64,000 nt of DNA from Taenia hydatigena. Lineage: Eukaryota > Platyhelminthes > Cestoda > Cyclophyllidea > Taeniidae. This document shows positions 36,736 to 48,324 of the stretch, piece by piece; within the stretch, counting starts at the first letter, position 1; each line of letters begins with the position of its first letter. The notes beneath the pieces are model-generated. The model did not search any database. It was given only the letters and a program-made list of their open reading frames with translations, and was not told the origin of the DNA. Position numbers and translations under genes: made by a program. The stretch lies in the NCBI GenBank assembly GCA_036345935.2, contig JADWOT020000001.1, positions 28,128,143 through 28,192,142 on the forward strand, written 5' to 3'.

Positions 36736-36954
36736 TGGGTGGATGGGTGGGTGTGAGAGGCGCCACCACATTGAAATATTGGTCAACTATGTCAATTCTG
36801 GTGAGAAATGAGTGAACAGGGTTGTCAGCGACCCAGCTTACCGACTGTGCAACAGACATTCCGTAATATGGAAAGTTAATGGGCATACACATGTCTGAAG
36901 TGCTCTTCCCGCCTCACATCTCGCATTGCCTCTCCTTCTAACATCGGCTGCCAT
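36647..36954 (-). CDS. Small two-exon gene model, unrecognised 87-residue protein
   Basis: Exon 1 is 36954-36842. The start ATG (ATCATGGCA) has an in-frame TAG just upstream, and the exon reads MAADVRRRGNARCEAGRALQ and then CPLTFHITECLLHSR. The donor GTAAGC (36841) and acceptor TTCTCACCAG (36798) bound a 44-nt intron. Exon 2 (36797-36647) continues in phase as IDIVDQYFNVVAPLTP, then a Pro-rich and basic tail to a TAG. The 3' part of exon 2 lies antisense in DNA that belongs to the duplicated M-gene flank (up to about 36735), so if real the gene is chimeric. No family is recognised. Confidence 0.35.
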
Positions 36955-37629
36955 GATATTCTAATGCTTCACACCTTGCATAAAGCCGCCAAAATTGTGC
37001 AAAGACAAGTTGAAATAGAGTGATTGGCCGGCCATCGAATGAGCATAAACACAAAGGAGTGGCTGAACCATAGCTTAGCAATGACCAGGACGCACTATCT
37101 CTCGAACGCAACGATTCGCAAGAGTGTCCGATTTTAAAATTCGTTTGTGCACGTGCGGTGCTTAAAAATTGCTTAGGAATTAAAGATGCTAAGGTGTGGA
37201 AGTTACTTCACAACCTCACAATACTAGTCTGTCCCCAAATCCATCGTGTCAATGTGTAGCTTCGATTGTCCAAATGGTTTGTCTTCACACTACTGCAACA
37301 GGTTGTTTCATTTAAGCGTGAGTCCTCCGTTAAGATGAGAAGGATGTTAACCTAAGGAAGGATAGAAGAATAGAGAATGTGCAATTATAAATCATCGTCT
37401 GTGTAACATTCAACGCAAGGTACCCCACTCAGATCAACATCGAAAAAGGCTTCGTCAATTGTAGTTCAAACGGCGTCCACTTTCTGCGCTATTAAAGAAT
37501 TTATTAGGAATTGGTAGAGCCAGACCCAACCATGTCGATGGTGGGCGGAATCGTAGAGGCTTAATCGGACGTCTTTGGCACCTCTGCCTGCATCGGTCAC
37601 GGGTACGAGCTAGATGCTGATGTTGCTAT
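36955..37629. other. No gene recognised
   Basis: Single-copy DNA with frames broken by stops. No splice-bounded exon, RNA gene or repeat partner was seen. Confidence 0.4.
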
Positions 37630-38160
37630 TGACCGCGTTGATGATTGAGGATTCTCGGGCGTAGAGTATCGGTACAAAATCAAATGCTACTCTAGATCGT
37701 CGTCCGAAAGACCAGGAGTAGTGTCGTTGCTGGTTGTGCTGTCATCACATCGGCACTTGCTAATGTTGATAGATCGCTGCCAGTTTCGACATAACTGAAG
37801 TAGATGCGGTAGACTGAACCCTTCTCTTTGGCCATAAGCATTCGATGGATGCACACCCTTATGCACAAGTATCATCATTCACCTTCGAGCGAGGAGTGTT
37901 TTCAGTCAAACGAGCTCAAACCACATCACTCTACCTTATTTGTCATGTCGCCGATGATTCTTGTTCATTACTCGTTCTTCCACTAACCGTTCCAAGAAAA
38001 AAAGGGAGGATCAAGAAGAGGAGAACAAGCGCTGATTTCATTGCACACCTTTTTGAACGCGTTAGCATAATGTTGCCATTGTACCTGTTTATTGCAAAGA
38101 ATGAAGCACACCGCTGTTATTGACAGTGAAAGATCTAGATTTATCGGTCTGATGGGGTCT
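37630..38160 (+). repeat. Coding-like fragment duplicated in reverse at 59130-59650
   Basis: The reverse complement matches 59130-59650. On the plus strand here the frame at 37845-38123 reads SFTFERGVFSVKRAQTTS, then ADFIAHLFERVSIMLPLYLF. The partner (minus) reads LFTFERGVFSVKRARTSS and, after a frameshift, AELIAHLSERVGIMLPLYLE. On the other strand SINISKCRCDDS matches SISISKCQCDDS of the partner. The conserved readings suggest an old gene fragment. The direction of coding is not settled. Confidence 0.5.
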
Positions 38161-38390
38161 GCCCTGTTCTACAAAGGTCGATGCGCGCTAATGATAGCCG
38201 TCCTTTGAGGTCTCCAAAAGGTGGCGAGAGAGTGCAGTTGCAGCGATGAATCGCTTCCGAAAATCCAGGTCTTTAGGGAATGGAACAAGGTTGGTTAATT
38301 TCCTTAAAGCCGCTTATTAAACACTCAAGCCATCCAAAGGCGAGCTACCACCCCAACGATTGATGAGAAGCAGTCGGCAGTTTCACTTAC

Positions 38391-39251
38391 CTCTACCCAA
38401 CCGGCAGTCAAGCTAAATGCAAACACCCTCAAAGGGCTCTTTTGCACATACGCCCTTAGCGCCACTGATTTGTGTTTATGACACTCCAGTCCCTTCCTCA
38501 CCTTTGGCATATTCTCAAGCAAGCAGGCTGTACAAGCATTGCTCCTCTGGCGACTGAGCGATCATCATGCGGAGGTCACATGCTTGTGGTCTTGATTAAC
38601 ATTGGTGAAAAATTAGCCTCCAGGTAGAGCGATCTGTTCCTCTGTGCACAATTTGTGGCTGCAATGTCAGTAGCGGTGTGCCAACAATTCCGTAAAGACC
38701 TGCACTAGGTTCAGCGTTCACCTTGCCCTACTTAGCGTCATTTGACTCTAATGATGGGATGCTGCTCCTACAATGGTGCATCGTTTTCTCAAGTTGACAG
38801 GTTTGAGGCATCGCAAGACGTCAAGTGTTTTGCACGAAGCTTCTCCTGATGCATCCAGGCCATCCAAGACGAGCAGGTAAGAACAAATGTCTTGGCTGTG
38901 TTCGATTTCTTGCTCACCACAAGCCAAGCTAAGGCACCAATTGACTAATGGATAGTTTTGGTCTTGCGTTTGGCTGTACGATGAGGGTTTCATTGTCGTG
39001 TACAGGATAATTGCATCAACCTTTTTTTAACTGTCGAACAGTTAGGGTTCTTCTAGGACAGCTTTCGCTTAGACCGGTTTAGTCTCGAGCAAAGAGTGAA
39101 TCGAAGGTAAAAGCGATGGGCACGCAAGTGGTAAATGCAGTTGCAGAATGCTATTGCTGCAAAGCATCAGTGCGTCTTGGCATTCTGTGCTTAATCTACT
39201 GACTGGAAGCAGTTGAGGAGGAGTGGACGCTAATCGGGCAAACACAGACAT
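38391..39251 (-). other. Cluster of weak minus-strand exon candidates
   Basis: Three open frames follow one another: 39251-39069, 38993-38748 (LLVLDGLDASGEA, superficially like a P-loop Walker B segment) and 38522-38391 (VQKSPLRVFAF..TAGWVE, ending at a good donor GTAAGT). The last has a frameshifted partner near 58625-58690. Phases between the three cannot be shown to agree, so no gene is claimed. Confidence 0.15.
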
Positions 39252-40940
39252 TCTAATAGTCCTCTCCGAAGGACAGCTGACGTTGCTCTCTGATTGATAG
39301 ATACTAGAAGGTGGTTTGGTTAATGCTGGACTGAACTAGGATGCGAGGTAGGCAGCTGGCTGGCCCATTAAACGATACACTGGCACTGCGACATGCTACT
39401 CATTAGTTGGTTAGTAGTTGTGCGTTGTGTGCGGATGTCTCGACCCATTGATTTTGCCTTTTATATAGATCGGTGACTGGTTGGTGCAGTTAGTTTTTTG
39501 GTCCGTGATGCAGTTGTTGAGTGGGTTGATGATCGGAGGAATTTACTGTGGTACAGGTTAGCAGTGCAGGGAAGTCTGAAGAGCGTCATGGTCATTGCTG
39601 CCATCAACCGCTAAAGCGATATCTCCATCTCTACCCCCTCCTCCATATCAATGCTGTCTTCTCACGCCTACTTTTAGTGTCAAAATGCTAATTAGAAAAA
39701 TAAAAAAGGACACTGAGATATTTGGCGACTTTTCTTTTATTTCCTTTTCTTTACTCTCATTATTTCCCAGCTCCTTACACTGTAGCATGATGATATGTGA
39801 AAGGAATGCAATAAGCATGCGTGTTTTTAGTGGATAGCTGAGTAGATGTGAGGAATTCGCTAGTAACCTCTTTTGCTTGCCTTGCATACCTATAACCACG
39901 GTCACGGCCGGATGATCTGCTGGTGCTCACACCGCGGTTGGCAATATTGACATGCCGAATGGGTCGAGCTTGCTGTTGGTGGTATGAAGTAGGCTGCGCA
40001 ATAGAATAGGTCATTGACCAAGAAGCAGTCTGCACTATTCAATTACCCGGCCAATATGAAAGGCAAATCGAGTGCCGAGGAGGACAATTTCAACACACAG
40101 TGCATGCTGCAGTGGCGGGGACGGTCACTCTAAAACAGCAGATTCTGAAGGTGACTCTTGAGTGAAAACCTAAGTGATATAATGCAACAGCGTAGTTGAG
40201 GGAATCTAACATGGAAAAAGTGGCGTAGAAAACAAATAAACTGGTTTCTTTTACGCGTTCTTGCTCGCCATTAACAAGCGTCTTAGCTTTCGTATATTAA
40301 GAATCCTGTACTGCGCATGTGTATGGCTGAGAAATATCCCACTTGAGGCCACTCACAGGACTGAAGTAGATTTCTCCAAGCCATATGTTGAAGGGGTACA
40401 TTGTGTGTGTTATTGGGATCGCAGAAAGAAAGGGAAATGGGCAATGTCAGAGTTGGCCACGGTGCAGCCTATTTAAATGGCTGACTAGGTGGTAAATAGA
40501 GAGGTCAGTAGTTATAAGCAGGTTTTGTCCCCTATCAGCGATTCTGCGGGAGTGGAAGGCCAAGTGTGCAGGTCAGCCAGTTGAGCAGCCAGCCAGCAAC
40601 GTGTTCTGACGCTAGTCCACGTCATTGACTAGTTACTACTCCCCGCACCTGACGAGTCAGTGCAACACCAAAAGTGGTGCCATCCCAATTCACACTAAAG
40701 GCGTCATCATTAATTTAAGCATAGCATAGTCACCCCACAACTGTGGTCTTTAGGTTGTTAGTGCTGTCTACCTTGGGGTGAAGATACTATATCACCTTGT
40801 GCGTTTCGTGTTATGGCTTGCAGACCAGCAGTCCAATTCGCCTGATGATGGTATTGTCGGGTAGTGAATTGGTCTAAACGCTGCTTTTCAGCACTTACCT
40901 GCAATGCAGCACAAACCTCATCAATCTCCCTCATTAATCA
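39252..40940. other. No gene recognised
   Basis: Single-copy DNA. The open frames at 39595-40035 overlap on opposite strands. Nothing else was seen. Confidence 0.4.
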
Positions 40941-40942
40941 AA

Positions 40943-41150
40943 ACAACAACTAGAAGCGCTTGCTGCCTGCTCTCACTCTGCTTCTTTTGAGAGAATGCAA
41001 GGCGAGATTGCTTGCATGTTAACAGATTGTCTGGAGGAAGCGAGAGAACAAAGGACCAAAACGTAAGGACTTTGGTCTATCAAAGTCACATTAATTGGCA
41101 ATTGAAGCCAGCGCCTTCCTTTGTTCTTCCTTTACAGAAGAAGCGGTTGA
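40943..41150 (+). other. Two-exon 3' gene fragment candidate
   Basis: An open frame reads LEALAACSHSASFERMQGEI then LTDCLEEAREQRTK and ends at a good donor (AC then GTAAGG, 41063). A 75-nt intron with a long pyrimidine tract ends in TTTACAG (41137). The frame closes four codons later (TGA at 41148). The splice sites are good, but the second exon is too short to prove the phase. Confidence 0.22.
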
Positions 41151-41254
41151 AGCGCAAGATGTAGCAAAATCACTTTTTAAACCATGCGATCATACAAAAG
41201 GGTAAGGGGCTGGAGGGTGGTAAAGAAGGGACAAATGAGGACACTTTATCCTTG

Positions 41255-41720
41255 CTCATCATTGCACCAAAGAAGCTTTGGTGCTGAGTCTGCGACACAT
41301 TTCAATGGATTTGTTAATTTCTGTGACTGCGTTCGCGCACCCTCTTGCTCTCATCTTCTGCGTAGGCTTTATTCCCTTAATTAGACTAAAGTGAAAGCAG
41401 ATAGGGACCATTCTTTAACGGTGATATGATGCTCGTTCAGTGAGTACCTTTGCTGAAGATAGATGACGACGATTCGGTAGCCAGAGACGTGTTCGTTGAA
41501 CGCATCTCGTCTAACTTTGAGGACTGATTAGCTAAAGCGTATATAATGCAAACGTGTCGACCTGACGAAGTGGCTACACATCCGTCTCCACTAATGATGC
41601 TGCGGTCAGTCTGGCCGTAGAATTCAGCAGTGCTGCATCAGCACCAATCGCATTAACGGTGGCGGTGGAGCACCAGCACCGGTTCTGGATACTGATACCC
41701 ACCTGCATCCAATCTACTCG
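41255..41720 (+). repeat. Dispersed coding-like fragment, partner of 640-1210
   Basis: Same orientation and order as the copy near the window start. A frame here reads AVSLAVEFSSAASAPIALTV and EHQHRFW before a TGA. The opposite strand also has a long frame (42209-41574 with one stop at 41844), so strand assignment rests on the paralogue. Confidence 0.4.
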
Positions 41721-41840
41721 TTTTGAGTGAATGAGGACCAAGTAAGAAAAGACGAACTCCGAACCTTTACACACCCTTGCGAATGCTGCCTCCATAAGTT
41801 TTGAGACTCGATGAACTTTGTCCTTACAAGCATCCAGTGA

Positions 41841-42098
41841 CAATCACCGTCTCATGTCGACGCGTACACTTCTTGCATGAGAGATGTCATGGGAGGTGCC
41901 CTTTCGACCCAAGCGAGTTCGCGTAGTCTTCGCAGTCTTAGGGATCCACTGGGCACAGAAGAGGCAAGAGAAAACAAGCATAAAAATCTTTCCCGCCTCA
42001 CTGCTTGTCAGTAAGTAGCTCTCGTGGTTTCGTCTGCAAGAATGCCGTGTGATGCCTGTTTTAACAACGCCCCACGCGGCATCAATCACATCACTTGA
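41841..42098 (+). other. Weak two-exon candidate
   Basis: A frame (SCMRDVMGGALSTQASSR, then EEARENKHKNLSRL) ends at a perfect donor GTAAGT (42011). A 30-nt intron ending GCAAG would join it to MPCDACFNNAPRGINHIT and a TGA. The intron is very short and the antisense strand is also open, so confidence is low. Confidence 0.18.
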
Positions 42099-44630
42099 AG
42101 GCGAATTCTCGAAGTAATAAATGAAAGCACTGCTTAAAGAGCTGATCGCAATGCGTGCAAAGGTAAGGACATTCGTCTTCTTTTCTTGATCTCTACACTC
42201 TTGTAACAAGCAGAGTGTGAGCGGTTAGCACGCAAAACCTCATAGAATCCAACTGCTCGAGTCTGGCGAGCTCGGGTTATTGGGAGCTGCTGCGCACGCA
42301 GTTCATTTTCAACTACTCGTCTTCTTGCTGACGACAGACAAGGCAGTCACATCGCCGCAATGTTCACGCTTCGGTGACTTCGCGAAGCTGCTATCAAAGG
42401 ATGAGTTAGTCTGCGTAGCCTTCTCCTGCACATGCCGAGGCTGCGCACTGGTGAACTGCTGCTACCTGGCAACATAATGACATTAGAGGTGTTGCTGCCA
42501 ATTTAAATTAAATTTGATGCTGGTATTCTTGCCTTATTTATTTATGTATGGCCGCTCGTGCTTCTTACCTTTTATCTGCTTTAACTTTGGCATATTGGTA
42601 TGATTCAGTCCAGTTTCGCCCATTTCAAGTGCTAATTTTCATTACTCATTTTGGGAAGCATTGAATAAAAGGGGATGGAATAAGCGACGGTGCTTTAGGG
42701 TGGGTAGGTGAGTATGTGTGAGGGTGGTCAGGATTAATCAAATAAGTAGGAAAAGGAAGCAGTAATTGAGGCGGATAATTCACTAGAATCACCAATATGC
42801 ACAACTCGATGACTTCAGACCTCGCATGGAGTCGTCGGAATGAAGTCTGTGACGGACCAGACAAAGGTGTTTGTCTGGCCAGCATAGGCATGACATAGAC
42901 AAAGAGGGTTGATTACTTTAGGTTAAATGAATTCTCCAGCCGTTTCTCAATCCACCAACAATCTCTGAAGGATTTCACCTCTATATTTTAGTAGTTGTTG
43001 AGGTGGTGCCTGGTCGTATTATCTAGAACAGACGACCTCTCAGCAATCCGGCTACCCGCAGTCAATTCAGCACTAAACTCTCGGATGCCGACAAGGTGAA
43101 CGACATTTTCATATCACTGGAAGCAGAGCAAAAAATGCAGCACTGAAGACTTCATTCCAATATCATTTGGTCTTCACTGGGAACGGCTTGCCCAACAGGG
43201 TGTATCAAGTGATTAAGACAGATGCCTTGAGAAAGAAGAGGAGACAATAGCTCACATTGGGTTCTTCTCTACGCCAATCTATTCCATGGGCTACAATAAG
43301 CCACAGTTGTGTTGGACGTATAAGTCGAAATGAGAAAATTCATGGTATGCAACTTCGTCACCGTTGGGTGGTAAGGTAAACAAATCTTCAGTTCTCAAAT
43401 TTCACTGATGGTATCGACGCACTCCAGAGAACAATGACAAAGTAACACAGTCGCAAGCTGTTGGTTAGGGGGATTTTCAGTTGGTCTGCTGCTTTGGTCC
43501 GTCACGCACTCAACAATTTGTGCGACAGAATGGCAGATTGTGTGAAAACTTAATGAACTCTGGCAGAGAGCGTTGTCCATCTAAGGTGTCAATTGCCATG
43601 TTCTTAGCTTCCATTTGAGCATTCAACAGCATTTACATTCAAGGCTCTCATGCTGCTCATCTCCATCTCTCCCAGTTATCCGCTGCTCAATTTATCTTCT
43701 GACCCATTAGGCTAACCCAGCTATCTCGTTAATCAACTATCTCAAACAGCGGTAGCTCAGAGGAAGGCAAAGGCAGCTACTTACAACAAAAGAATCTGAC
43801 GAGCAAGGAAGTGGAAAAATTCCCTCATATTTGTTCTTTTCAGTCCCTTATCTCCTCCGTGGGTCCTAATACCACCGGAATTACGCGAACTCGCTTAGTC
43901 AGAAGGACACCTCTGTAGATATCACACTTGCAAGAAGTAAGCGTAACGATTGGATTGTAAAGTCGACTGGATGGTTGTAAGGGCAAAGTTAGGCAAAGGT
44001 CTAAAATTTATCGAGGCTGGTAGATGTACCTTTGAGATTTCAAGTCTACTGAGACTTGGCTCATCCTTCACATGACTACGGATTGCCCATCCTATTGCTA
44101 AGCGTAAGACCGGAACCTTGTACCTCGGTCGGTTGATGCCATAAATAGGCTTGTGGTCAGTAAGACATCACACATCCTTTTAAACAGTCTCTATCCGAAT
44201 TGAGGGAATGTCATCCTCCACGCAAGGTGGGGCTGCTCCTTTGCACCCCGTTCCCATCTATGAGGTCACAATATTAACAACTTATCCGTAGAAGTTTGTC
44301 CGATGGATTTTGCGTTTATCTTCCCCTCCTTGGCCTTCAATCCCCTACTCTACTCGTCGCAAGAGAACGGAAGTAGCTTTACACTCCTTGGGAGTCATCT
44401 TTGCCATTATGGATTTAGTTCCCTTCCTTAATGAGAAGCATGTCTTCTGAACGCCCATCGTCTGACTAAGAGGATGGTTCAGCAAGGAAAGTGTGCCGAC
44501 GTTAAGACTTTGTCTGACATTCATTATCATATGATAGCAAAACTGGCGGAACCATTTGACAGTTGGAAGCGTGTCTTTACTTGCATTGCACTTTTACATT
44601 CTACCTCCATCGCCTCGCTCGCATTCAAAA
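42099..44630. other. Single-copy interval, no firm gene
   Basis: Frames are short and no phase-consistent exon pair was found. A stretch near 43090-43200 has an open frame (EDFIPISFGLHWERLAQQ) without start or donor. No tRNA or other RNA gene was recognised. Confidence 0.35.
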
Positions 44631-45620
44631 TCCTTTCGTTCTTTCCTTCCTTCTTTCGTTCTTTCTTTCTTTTTTTCCACCCCTTTCCTCATTTTTGTTT
44701 CTCCTTTTGCATTTTTATCCAACAATTTAAAAGGAGGAAGTAAAGGTCCCTTCATTCTTTCCTCCTCACATTTTACTATTATTTATGTACTACGCGTTGC
44801 ACCGCATTGCTACAAATCATTCATCTAAATGCATCTTTTTTTATAACAAGAAGAACCAAACAATAATATTGGGAAAAGTCAAGCGCTTTTTCTCTTTTCC
44901 TAATATTCTTTAGGCTTCATCAGGCGCGCTAGTAACATTTTCTCTTTTTATCATCTTTACCGCTGTCGCATTTCCGTGACACACATTTTCATTCACTTAT
45001 TCCTTGCCTTTCTTGCACCCTCCTTTTTGGATCTTTTATGCATTCCACATTGTTCAAGTCCCTTCTGTCTCCTTCTTTTTTCACGCTCTTTGTAAGTGAC
45101 GAACTACCAGCTTCCTACCCTCCTTCCTTCATTTATTTATTGTTGGCGAATTTATTTATTTCCCTTTCAAATTTTCCTATTTAAAATAAGTAGAACAATA
45201 ATTTGTTAAGCAATTACTTTTCTTTTCCTAAAAGGTTTTACCTCACAATTTTTGGATTTTATCGCACCGTCGCACACACCTGACACACACTTGTATTAGC
45301 AATTTACCATTCTCTTCTACCCCCTTTCACTCCCATCACTGATACTCTTATTTTAGGTCTTATACACACATACATGCATCACTGCCTCTTCTTCCCCACC
45401 CCATTATCTAGCATTCCCTCCTCCTCGCCTTCCTTCCCATTTTCTTCCTTCCTGCCTTCCGCCTCATTGACACAGACAAACGCTCGACCTCACTCTCCAT
45501 TTCCTTCTTCCATTTAATCGTCGTAGACGTCTTGTCCTCTTCTTCTTCTCTACTCTTCTTTTTATTCATTCATTTACCACAGACGTCTTCTTCGCTTCTC
45601 TTCCTCTTTTACCACTCCTA
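44630..45620 (+). repeat. Long pyrimidine-rich tract region
   Basis: About 1 kb in which the plus strand is strongly C+T-rich. It includes TTCTTTCCTTCC and TTCTTTCTTTC runs at 44636-44680 and further CTTC runs at 45410-45620. Frames here are low-complexity. It may be a decayed microsatellite cluster or an intron of an unseen gene. Confidence 0.55.
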
Positions 45621-47787
45621 ATTCCTCTTTCTTTATTGTCACATGAACACGCGCACACACACCAGCGAGAAACAGAATTAAGTCGCCCTCTTCAACGGGT
45701 ATGAAATCAGAACTAACAGCCGGGTAGGGCCAACTCACACCTTTCCCTTGCCAATGCAATCTGCGCCACAGTCTCTACGTACATCACAGCCATTACGATA
45801 AGGACGTCCATCCGAACAAAATGCGCATGATTCCATTATTTCTGTCTGACCGACTAACCAACATGACGAATGCGTTTGCACCATTGACAAGCCTCTACAT
45901 TTTCTAAAAATTGTCTTATCGGTGGTAATTTGCATGCAACCATAGATTCCTAACTACAAAAAGATTCGGGGATCCTTTTATGATTATGGCGGTGGATAAC
46001 TCTAGTACTCGTCTCATTTGTCATCATCACTCCAGCCAGATCTTCTCCATTTAGGCAGTAAGAATAGTGCTACTGGCACTGACAATGAGTAATAGCACAA
46101 TTCTGTCGCAACATTGCATAGCCTTACGAAATTTGCGCTAAATACTTCACATTACCCGCTCAAACATATTCGCAGTTGAATGTTGTGACTGATGACGCAG
46201 GACTATGCGTGGTTGGCTCCATTTTAGCCAATCGCCGCGCAACCCATTTGGTGCACACTCCTACCTTTCATCGGCCCTTGGGTGGTGCCACCCGATTCAG
46301 GTGTGACGGAGGCGTCTTTGGAGACAAGAGCGATAATTGTAGTGTAAGAATGCATTCCATTACCACAAGCCTCCAAACAACGGTTTCATTGGTGTCTACG
46401 CCTGTTTTCTAGCCACGAGGCGTGTTTATTGGGGGGTTTTCATTCAATCATGATTTGGTACAGCTTTACGCTTCTTCGCATTCGTTAGCGGTTGCACACT
46501 CGAGGGAATGAAGCACTACGCAGACTCCTGTGCAAACAGGTTTGCAAGTAAGCAATGGTGTGAGCAGCGGCGACAGCTCCATATTGACGTGCGGGTAGCA
46601 CAAATGAGGCACCGTAGAAGAGCCAATGTATTGACTCCTGACTGACAATGTTTCGATGCCTGTGGGACCCAACCAAGTACTGAGCTAGGAATGTTCTCTC
46701 CAGTAAATGTCAAGAAATCATTTCGTATAATTGCAAAAGACTCTGCAAGTGTTTCTTTTCCAAATAAGGCAATGCCTAATAGAATTAGTGCCTCTTGGCT
46801 GAGGCAGCAAAGCCAATCATTAAGTCACTAGTTGCGGCACAGTGAGTTGGCAACATTCTTGTAATCGTTGGATTTTGGGTTAAGTAGAATGTCTAATCAA
46901 CGGCGACTAGTAGACGGTGCTACTTCGACAGAAATGAAGACCTTCCTGAGTATCAACGCCGTGATTGCAAATGGCCTAAATTCACCGTTTGAATGGCCGA
47001 GGAAATAACTTAGTTGTAGAGATTTTAAGCACTCATTGCAAATTGGTAGGATGGTGTGAAGGGTAACTAGGAACGATTTGCAAAACTGCAATGCTTAGGC
47101 ATCAGCTGCTAGGATAACAATGACCAGCTATAATTAATGAGAGTTTTCGAAGACGACGTCTTCAACCAATCTCTTCTTAAGTAGAACAACAGGCATTTCG
47201 GTGGATGGGTAGATGAATGAATGCGGTTAGACCCAGAAAGTTGGTTCAAAGTGACCATTAAAGCGTAAAATAATTTAGATTTCGGGTGAAAAGTTCAATT
47301 GACGTGATTCGTCATGCTTTTGACCTCCTCGGAATTATTTGTGTGCATCCCCTAATAGAAATTGTGCACCAGTCGTCAATGTACGATCCACTTCATTTAC
47401 ATTCGCATCGAACGTCACATCAGCTATGAATTATGGTGCCATGGACAGGGCTGCAACCACATTGTACCGCCTTGGGTAATCCTATGAAACTAAAATCCCA
47501 AAGACACCAGCAGCGTCATGGTTACCACCGATTTTTGGAATCTTGTCTTCATTTATCAAAATGCTTTGCTCTTGTTACTCTTTCCGAAGACACAAAGGCT
47601 ATCCCTGTTTAAATTGTTCACTTTAAACAGTCTTGTTTGTCATATGTGTTAGCTGCGCTAGGTTTTAATGGGTCATCACAATCACTGGCAAGGGTGGGTG
47701 CATGACAAAAGACTAAGTTCGTTCATATAGCAATTGAATGGCGTCGCTGACACCATTCTGGCTGGTTGGTTTGGTGTGACCTTCTAA
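45621..47787. other. Single-copy interval, no firm gene
   Basis: All three minus-strand frames are open around 46480-46700, so length alone gives no information there. No splice-supported exon was found. Confidence 0.35.
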
Positions 47788-47982
47788 AAGGTCAACCTTG
47801 ACGCGATCACTCTGCAAACTACCACTGAATTCAACTCTGACGAGCAAAATAAATGGCAGTCCTCAAATGACGACCCATCCGCTATTCATCCATGGAATGC
47901 GAAGCTGCTGATTTGCGGCATAAAGTTGATTCCTTGTTTTTGGATTCACCAACCTCAAAGGCTTTATGTAATGCACGTCTGA
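47788..47982 (+). other. Weak exon candidate
   Basis: A frame of 64 codons without a start reads LQTTTEFNSDEQNKWQSSND and PWNAKLLICGIKLI. An overlapping frame at 47892-48107 is also open. There is no clear acceptor. It may be chance. Confidence 0.13.
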
Positions 47983-48210
47983 AGCCGATCGCTTGCAAGC
48001 ACTCGGGAGGCAGTTTGAAACGAACCAACTCCTGCCTTAAGCTTGGGCTGAGATCCAGCACTGAAGTATCTGTCAGTCTCAGCCTAATGGAGTGTGATTC
48101 GAATTGATGCTAGTGTGTTCTTTACTATTCTTGTAGACGTATGCCAAGTTATGAGATCGTGTGATGACACGGTTGTGGATGAGAAAAAAGCAGACAAACT
48201 GATGAGGGAC

Positions 48211-48216
48211 TTTATT
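48211..48216 (-). terminator. Poly(A) signal AATAAA downstream of the HSP70 pseudogene
   Basis: AATAAA on the minus strand, about 110 bases after the HSP70 stop. Its position is suitable for the 3' end of that gene, and there is no other copy of the hexamer between it and the stop. Confidence 0.45.
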
Positions 48217-48324
48217 AATTGGCATGCACAGGTCCAACGAAAAATCATAAGAGCAGAAGGGTAAAAGTGAAGGGAGATAAGTCAATCTACACGACCGTCC
48301 ATTCAGCTTTTCATGACTCTGTGC

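Noticed and set aside
41574..42209. Minus-strand frame of about 210 codons with one TGA at 41844-41846
   Set aside because: The plus strand of the same region has better splice signals and a paralogue near 1000-1200 supports the plus reading, so the long minus frame is probably a by-product.
43748..43790. GCGGTAGCTCAGAGG, which resembles the A box of a tRNA gene
   Set aside because: No matching B box, acceptor stem or anticodon arm follows within tRNA length.
46466..46713. Three overlapping minus-strand frames of 63-68 codons
   Set aside because: All three frames are open together with no splice sites that give a consistent model.
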